Assembly (NCBI GenBank): GCA_009926905.1 | Contig: RFNX01000587.1 | Span: 1-5,267 of the forward strand | Direction of reading: 5' to 3' | Source of the DNA: Flavobacteriales bacterium | Lineage (GTDB): Bacteria; Bacteroidota; Bacteroidia; Flavobacteriales_D; Crocinitomicaceae | DNA: 5,267 nt | Part shown: piece by piece, positions 1 through 5,267 of the stretch | Position numbering within the stretch: position 1 is the first letter of the stretch | How the letters are laid out: each line of letters starts with the position of its first letter | Notes under the pieces: model-generated | What the model was told of the DNA's origin: nothing | What the model saw: only the letters and a program-made list of their open reading frames with translations | Databases searched by the model: none | Made by a program: the position numbers and the translations under genes

Positions 1-1050
1 GTTTTTGTCATTTGGAAACCAAACCGATAAGATATCAACTGTTGGATTTGGAAACATTTTTATTTCCAATTTGTCATTTTTAACAGGCTTCAAACCAGCA
101 CTTTCAACATGTAAAGAATCTAACCAAGATTGCCCGTCTAAATTCCATGTTGGGTTGAAAGGATTACAATTTGTTCCTCTAAATAAATGATCTAAAGCTG
201 TAACTGCGATGTCCGCTTGGGAAGGATTGTTAAGTGCTACAACGCTATCTCTATTTCCCATAACATAACTTCCTGGATCTACCACATTTGTTAATTGATT
301 CGAAACTGGATTATTTCCGCTTCCAATCCACCAGATTTTACGCTCTGTTGGTGTATTTCCTCCATGACCAGTTCCAATTCCTCCATGATCTGTTGTAATT
401 AAAACAATCCAATCTTCTTCAGCATAAGTTGGACGACTTTGCAAAGCATTCATGATGTTACCAATGTGACCATCAACGGTTTGTATTGCATTGATATAAG
501 CGGGATTTAAAGGACTGAATCCTGTTGAATGTCCTGTTAAATCACACTCATCAAAATAAACGAATAAAACATCTAAATCAGGGTTTTGCAACTGTGTATT
601 TGCAGCGGCTACGCTATTGTCACCACATCCGTCACAAACTTTAATTTTTTGATCCCATGCATCGTTATAAACATTATCGCTCATTGGTGCCCATTGAACA
701 ACTTGAACTTGGTATAAATCAGGAAGACATTCCTTTGCTCTTTTTGTAAAATAGGGGTAATTATTATAATTACTTCCTGAATATGAATTACTTGTAACTC
801 CGTGTTTTGGAAATTCAACTCCACACATGATTGTTGACCAAGATGGACCTGATACAGTAATTCCTTCATGCCATGACTCATAAGTATAAAAACCACTGGC
901 AATTAATGCATCAAGAAAAGGAGTATTCGCTTGTTGTAAAGCATCAGTTCTAAGTCCGTCAATTCCGATAATCAAAACTTTTCTAGGTTGAGATGCTTGA
1001 ACAATCAGGATTGTAGCCAAAAATAAAAGTAAAGTAATTTGTTTTTTCAT
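1..1050 (-). CDS. Secreted alkaline-phosphatase-superfamily phosphodiesterase, T9SS cargo (C-terminus cut off)
   Basis: The frame is open for 350 codons from the ATG at 1050 to the left edge. Residues 1-19 are a Sec signal peptide (MKK, hydrophobic stretch, likely cut after VQA). The type I phosphodiesterase/nucleotide pyrophosphatase fold follows: metal-ligand Asp31 in LIIGIDGLRTD; S67-GPSWSTIMCG, where Ser67 sits at the nucleophile position; FDECDLTGH with Asp170 and His174; TTDHGG with Asp221 and His222; and His229 in GTGHGG. At residues 332-350 MFPNPTVDILSVWF matches the start of a type A T9SS sorting domain, so export across the outer membrane is inferred. Perhaps 60 residues are missing. 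Family knowledge suggests metal-dependent hydrolysis of phosphate mono- or diesters; the substrate cannot be read from sequence. Cys139 and Cys142 form a CxxC. The ATG was chosen because it starts the signal peptide. The gene lies 254 bp downstream of the M1 peptidase gene on the same strand. Confidence 0.88.
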   Translation of the reverse strand, partial: MKKQITLLLFLATILIVQASQPRKVLIIGIDGLRTDALQQANTPFLDALIASGFYTYESWHEGITVSGPSWSTIMCGVEFPKHGVTSNSYSGSNYNNYPYFTKRAKECLPDLYQVQVVQWAPMSDNVYNDAWDQKIKVCDGCGDNSVAAANTQLQNPDLDVLFVYFDECDLTGHSTGFSPLNPAYINAIQTVDGHIGNIMNALQSRPTYAEEDWIVLITTDHGGIGTGHGGNTPTERKIWWIGSGNNPVSNQLTNVVDPGSYVMGNRDSVVALNNPSQADIAVTALDHLFRGTNCNPFNPTWNLDGQSWLDSLHVESAGLKPVKNDKLEIKMFPNPTVDILSVWFPNDKN

Positions 1051-1077
1051 GGTGTTAGTTTTTAAGTTGCAATGTTA

Positions 1078-1108
1078 TAAATCTAATTCATAGTGAATAT
1101 TAATTCAA
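1078..1108 (-). promoter_or_regulatory. Candidate Bacteroidota-type promoter for the phosphodiesterase
   Basis: Read on the minus strand, a TTG (1108-1106) is followed after 20 bases by TAGATTTA (1085-1078), which matches the -7 consensus TAnnTTTG at all but the last base. The spacing fits the 17-23 bases usual in Flavobacteria. Transcription would begin about 25-30 bases before the ATG at 1050. The region is AT-rich, so a chance match is possible. Confidence 0.4.
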
Positions 1109-1122
1109 TGTAAAATTTACAT
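1108..1122. repeat. 15-bp palindrome next to the candidate -33 element
   Basis: ATGTAAAATTTACAT has perfect 7-base arms around one central base. It abuts, and by one base overlaps, the candidate TTG element of the phosphodiesterase promoter, a position typical for an activator or repressor site. No regulator is identifiable, and such palindromes do arise by chance in AT-rich spacers. Confidence 0.3.
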
Positions 1123-1192
1123 AAAGTTGTCTTTCTGATTTTTTTAGGAAAATATAAGGTTTAAGAACAGCAACCGATTTTAAAAAAGGAAT

Positions 1193-1209
1193 TCAATTTT
1201 GAAAATTGA
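1193..1209 (-). terminator. Weak candidate terminator hairpin after the M1 peptidase gene
   Basis: TCAATTTTGAAAATTGA is a perfect inverted repeat with 8-base arms around a single base. As RNA it could form about 6 pairs with a 5-base loop. On the minus strand it is followed within a few bases by a run of six T (about 1188-1183). The stem is almost all A-T and would be weak. It lies about 100 bases past the M1 stop codon. It could equally be a protein-binding site or chance. Confidence 0.2.
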
Positions 1210-1286
1210 GCCCACAAAAAAAACCACAAATCACAAGCTTCTTTTTACAGAAAATTGCAATTTATGGTTAAAGCGTGTAGATTAAA

Positions 1287-1304
1287 AATTAAGAATTAAG
1301 AATT
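1287..1304. repeat. Short tandem repeat AATTAAG directly after the M1 stop codon
   Basis: Two exact copies of AATTAAG (1287-1293 and 1294-1300) plus a partial AATT (1301-1304) sit directly against the TAG stop at 1307-1305. On the coding strand the repeat supplies a second in-frame stop, TAA, two codons after the TAG. The repeat is too short to carry an evident function. Confidence 0.5.
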
Positions 1305-1661
1305 CTAATATCCTCCTTCTTCAACTGTAAGTAGTGGTGTCAAGTTAGAAATCAAATCTTCGTAACGTTGTTTCATTCGTTTTTTCTCATCTGCTTGACC
1401 GAAAGATTTTGCAGCTTCCAATTCAGCGATTTCCATTTCTAAAGCATTGATTTTTTCTTGGAAAGTTGACATTGAATATTCAATCGCTCTTGACAAGTAC
1501 ATTCTTGTGTAGTTACCTCCGTTTTCATTCAGATAGCTGAATACAGAATGAGATTTTTCTTGTAAGTCGATGTCCATTCGAATCATGTAAACAACATAAG
1601 CAAACATTACTCTCAATTCATCGTAGCCTTTTAACGTTCCTGATTTTAACAATCTATCAAA
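1305..1661 (-). CDS. M1 aminopeptidase, third fragment (C-terminal helical end)
   Basis: This frame carries about 118 residues, 778-895 of the repaired protein, ending in LLTVEEGGY and TAG. It has no proper start: the first possible initiator is a TTG at 1652, which is an internal Leu of DRLLKSG in the repaired protein. The sequence is helical. Its second half (from about repaired residue 842) is a likely coiled coil rich in Glu, Lys, Ala and Leu (for example EMEIAELEAAK). It matches the helical tail expected after the HEAT/ARM repeats of M1 enzymes and resembles nothing else I recognise. If the upstream frameshift is real, this part is probably not translated. If it is an error, it is simply the end of the peptidase. 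Confidence 0.75.
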   Translation of the reverse strand, partial: FDRLLKSGTLKGYDELRVMFAYVVYMIRMDIDLQEKSHSVFSYLNENGGNYTRMYLSRAIEYSMSTFQEKINALEMEIAELEAAKSFGQADEKKRMKQRYEDLISNLTPLLTVEEGGY

Positions 1662-2374
1662 AACTCATTGTCTTGCGCTTCTCCTTGCTGGCTGTAAATT
1701 TCACCAACAGTTACGTTCATACTTTTAACGTTTTCTTTTTCCATTCCACGTGCATAATCCAACGCTTCTTTCGGATTGATATCTGATAAAACTTGCAATG
1801 CTGTAGAAATTACTAAAAATGATTTTTCCTTCGCAATCACGTCTTTAAAGAAAATAGTCGCTTCTTCAGAAGATAAAGAAGTTAAGCAATTGATAGATTC
1901 TGCTCTTGTTTGAGATTTCGCATCGTTTTGAGCGATTTCTTTCACTTTCAATAAAACCTTCTCTACTAATGCAGTTTTTGATTTTGAGTAATGTTCAACC
2001 GCTGTCAAACGAATGTGCCAAAACGGATCGTTCATCGCATCGTACAACAATTTATCAACCACATCACTTTTCGTGCGTGATAAACGTTTAATTGATGTGT
2101 AACGTGCTTTATAACGATTTGAATTATAAAATTGGTGTACGAACTGTGCAGTTGGTTTATCTTCGTAATATTTACCTAAAAGCACTTGGTTTTCATCAAA
2201 TAAAACATTTTTCAATTCACCAGTATAAGCAAACGTAAATGATTGCTCTAAGCTGTCAATCGTTACTTTTTCCGTCCTTTTTCCATTTGCATCCCAAATA
2301 GCGAAACTGACTGGCAATTTATAAATTGGAAAATCGTCTGTATTTTGTTTTTGTGTGATTCCAATTGTTACTGT
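1646..2374 (-). CDS. M1 aminopeptidase, second fragment (beta domain plus HEAT/ARM-like repeats)
   Basis: This frame carries residues 540-781 of the repaired protein. It opens with TVTIGITQ, a beta-strand segment, and continues through KLPVSFAIWDANGK, typical of the short beta domain after the M1 catalytic core. Helical repeats follow, recognisable at DPFWHIRLTAVEHY, TRAESINCL and LVISTALQVLSDINPKEAL, a HEAT/ARM-like pattern. The nominal start is a TTG at 2317, but M1-like sequence reads on upstream to 2374, and that TTG encodes the Leu of YKLPVSF. There is therefore no genuine start codon here. The last four residues before the stop (LIDC) are out-of-frame sequence caused by the second frameshift. 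A separate gene is unlikely. Confidence 0.78.
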   Translation of the reverse strand, partial: TVTIGITQKQNTDDFPIYKLPVSFAIWDANGKRTEKVTIDSLEQSFTFAYTGELKNVLFDENQVLLGKYYEDKPTAQFVHQFYNSNRYKARYTSIKRLSRTKSDVVDKLLYDAMNDPFWHIRLTAVEHYSKSKTALVEKVLLKVKEIAQNDAKSQTRAESINCLTSLSSEEATIFFKDVIAKEKSFLVISTALQVLSDINPKEALDYARGMEKENVKSMNVTVGEIYSQQGEAQDNEFLIDC

Positions 2375-3990
2375 TGATTTTCAGGATTGATTGTTTGCGT
2401 TGTGAACACAATTGGATGACCTTTTCCTAAAAACCATTGGTCAAAGAACCAATTCAAATCTTCACCTGTCACTTCTTCGAAAGCCATTCTTAAATTATGA
2501 ACCTCAGCAGCTTTGTATTTATTTGTTGTCAAATAGTTATTTAAACCTTTGAAAAACGCTTCGTCTCCTAAGTAGTTTCTCAACATGTGCAAAATACGTC
2601 CACCTTTGTTGTAAGAATGTCCATCAAACATATCTTCTTTGTCAAAATGCGAATACCAAATCAAGTTATGGTAGCCTTGCGACATCCCATTGTCAAAATA
2701 ACCGTTCGCTTCTTGCTCAGCTTGGTAATCAGCTTCGTCTATTCCAAATCGGTGCTCGTCCCATAAATACTGAGAATAGTTTGCAAACGACTCGTTCAAT
2801 GGTAAATTCGCCCAAGACTCACATGTTACTAAATCTCCAAACCAATGGTGGAACAATTCATGAGCAACAGTAGATTGGTCATTTGCATCCATCAACTCGC
2901 GTTCTGTTTTGTAAACGAAATCTCCAAAAATGACTGCTCCTGTGTTTTCCATAGCTCCAGAAACGTAATCTCTTACAACGATTTGACTGTATTTATCCCA
3001 AGGGAATTCAACGCCTAATTTTTGAGAGAAGAATTTAATCATGTTCGGTGTTTCACCAAAAATTGATTTTGCACTTGCTTCGTATTCCGGTTCTACATAA
3101 TAATTCACGTCCATTTTTGAACCGTCTTGACGCACGTAAGTATCTTTAATCACTTTAAATTCACCGACTGCCATCATGAATAAATACGGAGCATGAGGCA
3201 AATCTTGTTTCCAATGATCTGTTCTTGAGCCGTCAACATTTTTCTTTGAATCCAATAATTTTCCGTTAGATAATGTCAAATATTTATCAGCAACTGTGAT
3301 GTACATTTCTTGTGTACTTTTCGCGTTTGGAGCATCAATTGTTGGAAACCAAACTGAATTCGCTTCTGTTTCACCTTGTGTCCAAATTTGAGGCATTTTA
3401 CCTTTGATTTCTCCTTTAGGATTGATGAAATACAAACCTTTATCGGATGTAATTGCCGAACTTCCGCCTGTTTTTCTTTCTTCTGGTTTAGAAACGTAGT
3501 CAATTACAACGGTGTATTTCTCATCTTTTGTATAAACCTTATCCAATTTAATACGCAATTTCAATGAATCTGTATAATTGAAAGTCAATACCTTACCGTT
3601 TAGTTCCACTTTATTGACATCCATTCCTTTTGCATCTAAAATCAAACTGTCAGAAGCATAAAAATGTTGTTTCGCAGTAATAGTAGCTTTCCCTTTCATT
3701 TGAGATTTCTCCCAATCAAAGCTCACTTCCAATTTTGTGTGAATCAAATCTGTCAAAAGTGTACGTGAAGAATTGTAAATTCCTCTAACTTTCGGCTCGT
3801 CAAAACCTTCTAAGCCCTCATATTCATCATATCCTTCCTCATAAATTTCAGTTGTGTCGTATTGATATTCTGAACCGTCGTAATAGCTTTCTTCAGCGAC
3901 AGGACCATCGACATCGTCAAATTTTGATTTACCTGATTTACAACTAAATAAAATTAGCGATAACGAAACTGCAAACAAGATTTTATTCAT
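2368..3990 (-). CDS. M1 family metallopeptidase, lipoprotein, catalytic portion (540 residues)
   Basis: It starts at ATG 3990. The hydrophobic N-terminus ends in LFSC, a lipobox with Cys17 as the lipidated residue, so the mature enzyme should be membrane-anchored. Residues 25-65 form an acidic, Tyr-rich linker. Residues about 70-285 are the N-terminal beta domain. The catalytic domain has GAMEN at 345-349 (binds the substrate N-terminus), HELFH at 377-381 with zinc ligands His377 and His381 and general base Glu378, third zinc ligand Glu400 at the usual 18-residue gap, and Tyr460 in YNKGG, the transition-state Tyr. All key residues are present. The frame stops at TAA 2370-2368, straight after the catalytic domain, because of a frameshift, so the C-terminal domains follow in another frame. 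Substrate preference is not predictable. A 540-residue product might fold, but M1 enzymes of this type normally keep their C-terminal part. Confidence 0.9.
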   Translation of the reverse strand: MNKILFAVSLSLILFSCKSGKSKFDDVDGPVAEESYYDGSEYQYDTTEIYEEGYDEYEGLEGFDEPKVRGIYNSSRTLLTDLIHTKLEVSFDWEKSQMKGKATITAKQHFYASDSLILDAKGMDVNKVELNGKVLTFNYTDSLKLRIKLDKVYTKDEKYTVVIDYVSKPEERKTGGSSAITSDKGLYFINPKGEIKGKMPQIWTQGETEANSVWFPTIDAPNAKSTQEMYITVADKYLTLSNGKLLDSKKNVDGSRTDHWKQDLPHAPYLFMMAVGEFKVIKDTYVRQDGSKMDVNYYVEPEYEASAKSIFGETPNMIKFFSQKLGVEFPWDKYSQIVVRDYVSGAMENTGAVIFGDFVYKTERELMDANDQSTVAHELFHHWFGDLVTCESWANLPLNESFANYSQYLWDEHRFGIDEADYQAEQEANGYFDNGMSQGYHNLIWYSHFDKEDMFDGHSYNKGGRILHMLRNYLGDEAFFKGLNNYLTTNKYKAAEVHNLRMAFEEVTGEDLNWFFDQWFLGKGHPIVFTTQTINPENQQ

Positions 3991-4006
3991 AAAAATGTAT
4001 TTTACA

Positions 4007-4036
4007 CAAAACTGCGGAAATATTTTGATTTGACAA
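4007..4036 (-). promoter_or_regulatory. Candidate Bacteroidota-type promoter for the M1 peptidase
   Basis: On the minus strand a TTG (4036-4034) is followed, after 19 bases, by CAGTTTTG (4014-4007). This matches TAnnTTTG except at its first base, and the spacing is right for the family. The inferred start near 4002 would leave a leader of about 12 bases before ATG 3990. No Shine-Dalgarno motif is present, as is usual in Bacteroidota. Confidence 0.5.
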
Positions 4037-4059
4037 GAAACTTAGCTAAAAAAGAAGCG

Positions 4060-4071
4060 CTAAATATTTAG
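4060..4071. repeat. 12-bp palindrome between the divergent promoters
   Basis: CTAAATATTTAG is a perfect palindrome 10 bases upstream of the candidate pgk -7 element. An 8-bp palindrome, TTAGCTAA, lies nearby at 4042-4049. Its place inside the region where RNA polymerase would bind for pgk suggests a possible operator, but no regulator is recognisable and AT-rich spacers often hold such repeats. Confidence 0.3.
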
Positions 4072-4081
4072 AATGTTTCCT

Positions 4082-4089
4082 TAGATTTG
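4082..4089 (+). promoter_or_regulatory. Candidate -7 element for pgk
   Basis: TAGATTTG is an exact match to the Bacteroidota -7 consensus TAnnTTTG, ending 16 bases before the pgk ATG. I found no TTG at the expected 17-23 base distance upstream, so the match is half a promoter. A start near 4094 would give a leader of about 12 bases, like that proposed for the divergent M1 gene. Confidence 0.4.
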
Positions 4090-4105
4090 CCAAAAAATCA
4101 GAATT

Positions 4106-5267
4106 ATGATAGACTTCAAATCCTACGACTTTAGCGGTAAAAAAGTACTTATCCGCGTTGACTTTAACGTTCCTTTAGACAAAGAGACGCTTGAAATTAC
4201 TGACGACAAAAGAATCCGAGCAGCACTTCCAACGATGAAACACATTTTGGAAAAAGGCGGAAGTTTAATTGTTATGTCGCATTTAGGAAGACCGAAGGAA
4301 GGACCTGAAGACAAATTTTCATTGCGTCACATCACGAAAAGAATTGAAGAATTAACGGGAACGAAAGTGTTGTTTGCAAACGATTGTATTGGTGAACAAG
4401 CAGTGGAAATGAGTCGTGATTTAAAAGCTGGTGAAATTCTTGTTTTAGAAAACGTACGTTTTTACAAAGAAGAGACAAAAGGCGATATGGACTTTGCTGG
4501 AAAATTAGCTGCATTGGGCAATTGTTATGTAAACGACGCATTTGGAACCGCGCACAGAGCACATGCAAGTACAACTCAAATTGCGAGTTTCTTTCCAAAT
4601 GATAAAATGGCTGGATTCTTAATGGATGCTGAGATTGAAAGTGCACGTAAAGTAATGGAGAAGACAGAACATCCGTTTACAGCAATCGTTGGTGGAGCAA
4701 AGGTTTCTGATAAAATTTTAATCATTGAAAACCTATTAAACCTTGCTGACAACATCATTATTGGAGGCGGAATGGCTTACACTTTTTTCAAAGCTACTGG
4801 TGGAGAAATTGGAAATTCATTGTGTGAGGACGAGCGATTAGATACTTGTAAAGAAATTTTAGTGAAAGCAGAAGAAAAAGGCGTTCAAATCTTTTTACCT
4901 ATTGATTCTGTAATTGCTGATAAATTTGCAGCGGATGCTGCGACTCAAAATGTGAGCAGTTTTGCTATTCCATCTGGTTGGATGGGCTTAGACATCGGAA
5001 CACAAGCAGCAGTTAATTTCCGTGATGTTGTTTTAGGAAGTAAAACCATTTTGTGGAATGGCCCGATGGGAGTTTTCGAAATGGATGCATTTGCAAACGG
5101 AACTAAAACAATCGCTGAAGCCGTAGCTGAAGCTACAAAAAAAGGAGCTTACAGTTTGATTGGTGGTGGCGATAGTGCTGCGGCTGTTCAAAAATTTGGG
5201 TATGCTGATGCTGTTAGTCACGTAAGTACTGGTGGTGGAGCGCTTTTGGAGTATTTTGAAGGAAAAG
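4106..5267 (+). CDS. pgk: Phosphoglycerate kinase (last few residues cut off)
   Basis: This is the glycolytic and gluconeogenic enzyme that transfers phosphate between 1,3-bisphosphoglycerate and ADP (EC 2.7.2.3), in the cytoplasm as a monomer. The 387 visible residues run from MIDFKSYDFSGKKVLIRVDFNVP to LLEYFEGK, about ten short of the usual length of near 395-400. Signatures in order: RVDFNVP at 17-23; DDKRIRAALPT at 33-43 (Arg36); SHLGRP at 58-63; VLENVRFY at 113-120 (Arg118); AFGTAHRAHAST at 145-156 (Arg151); GGAKVSDK at 196-203 (Lys199, Lys203); GGGMAYTF at 220-227; LWNGPMGVFE at 316-325; GGGDSAAA at 353-360; and STGGGALLEYFEGK at 374-387. All substrate and nucleotide motifs are intact and there is no frameshift. 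The ATG fits the family N-terminus exactly. The gene is divergent from the M1 peptidase gene with a 115-base spacer and no functional link to it. Confidence 0.97.
   Translation, partial: MIDFKSYDFSGKKVLIRVDFNVPLDKETLEITDDKRIRAALPTMKHILEKGGSLIVMSHLGRPKEGPEDKFSLRHITKRIEELTGTKVLFANDCIGEQAVEMSRDLKAGEILVLENVRFYKEETKGDMDFAGKLAALGNCYVNDAFGTAHRAHASTTQIASFFPNDKMAGFLMDAEIESARKVMEKTEHPFTAIVGGAKVSDKILIIENLLNLADNIIIGGGMAYTFFKATGGEIGNSLCEDERLDTCKEILVKAEEKGVQIFLPIDSVIADKFAADAATQNVSSFAIPSGWMGLDIGTQAAVNFRDVVLGSKTILWNGPMGVFEMDAFANGTKTIAEAVAEATKKGAYSLIGGGDSAAAVQKFGYADAVSHVSTGGGALLEYFEGK

Larger units (their letters stand above)
1305..3990 (-). pseudogene. M1 family zinc aminopeptidase lipoprotein gene, interrupted by two frameshifts
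   Basis: Three consecutive minus-strand frames, listed separately, read as one M1 peptidase. Each crossing needs a -1 shift, equivalent to one lost base. The first lies between an upstream TGA in the new frame (2383-2381) and the TAA ending the first frame (2370-2368). The second lies between TGA 1667-1665 and TAA 1648-1646. Adding one A near 2374 gives ...PENQ-TVTIGI..., and one T in the T-run 1663-1659 gives ...NEFFDRLLKSG.... The repaired gene is 2688 bases: 895 residues plus a stop, a normal length for a Bacteroidota M1 enzyme. Domain order is lipoprotein signal, acidic linker, N-terminal beta domain, thermolysin-like catalytic domain, short beta domain, then HEAT/ARM-like helices and a final coiled-coil segment. 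The enzyme would remove N-terminal residues from peptides outside the inner membrane. The breaks may be sequencing errors or real mutations; the sequence alone cannot tell. Confidence 0.82.

Noticed and set aside
5..902. Short open frames overlapping the phosphodiesterase (5-190 plus strand, 681-902 minus strand).
   Set aside because: The phosphodiesterase frame covers both with catalytic or sorting-domain sequence; the alternatives are low-complexity and featureless.
1211..1223. Run of eight A (T on the minus strand) after the M1 gene as the tail of an intrinsic terminator.
   Set aside because: The bases preceding the T-run on the minus strand contain only direct TTGTG-like repeats, not an inverted repeat able to form a stem.
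1252..1263. Palindrome AAATTGCAATTT in the spacer as a terminator stem.
   Set aside because: It has no loop, its arms are almost pure A-T, and no T-run follows directly on the coding strand.
1906..2091. A 61-codon plus-strand open frame opposite the HEAT/ARM-like part of the M1 gene.
   Set aside because: It is antisense to coherent repeat sequence, with no start signal or domain.
2366..2383. Programmed -1 ribosomal frameshifting at the first M1 break.
   Set aside because: No slippery heptamer in the zero frame, no evident downstream pseudoknot, and a second independent break in the same gene make simple base loss more likely.
3276..3503. A 75-codon minus-strand open frame inside the M1 gene, in another frame.
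   Set aside because: The M1 frame here encodes recognisable N-terminal-domain sequence. The alternative product has no family resemblance and is a shadow of the real gene.
4123..4758. Minus-strand open frames of 60-104 codons opposite pgk.
   Set aside because: They lie wholly antisense to a strongly conserved enzyme and show no recognisable domain, so they are best explained by the codon pattern of pgk.

Overview
The window is AT-rich DNA that looks like Bacteroidota, most likely Flavobacteriales; genus cannot be fixed from the sequence. The grounds are: the start of a type IX secretion (T9SS) sorting domain on one gene, a lipoprotein M1 aminopeptidase of the size common in this phylum, promoter-like elements of the Bacteroidota type (TTG, then TAnnTTTG), and no Shine-Dalgarno motif before any start codon.

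Layout from left to right. (1) Positions 1-1050, minus strand: a secreted alkaline-phosphatase-superfamily phosphodiesterase whose C-terminus runs off the left edge just as the T9SS sorting domain begins. (2) Positions 1051-1304: an AT-rich spacer with a candidate promoter for that gene, three short palindromes and a small tandem repeat. (3) Positions 1305-3990, minus strand: one M1 family zinc aminopeptidase lipoprotein, broken into three reading frames by two single-base losses, near 2374 and near 1661. Restoring one base at each point gives a continuous protein of 895 residues. (4) Positions 3991-4105: a compact divergent promoter region. (5) Positions 4106-5267, plus strand: phosphoglycerate kinase (pgk), complete except for roughly the last ten residues, cut by the right edge.

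The three genes do not form an operon or an evident pathway. pgk is a glycolytic housekeeping enzyme facing away from two envelope or secreted hydrolases: a lipid-anchored peptidase and a T9SS-exported phosphoesterase. The two hydrolases share a strand but are separated by 254 bp, and the downstream one has its own candidate promoter, so they are probably transcribed separately.

I see no tRNA, rRNA, CRISPR array, transposase or attachment site, and no sign of a new defence, mobile or biosynthetic system. The point most worth checking is the doubly frameshifted M1 gene. Its first break falls at the boundary between the catalytic module and the C-terminal domains. Sequencing error, a recent pseudogene and an unusual split are all possible; error or recent mutation seems likeliest because all three pieces still read as conserved protein.
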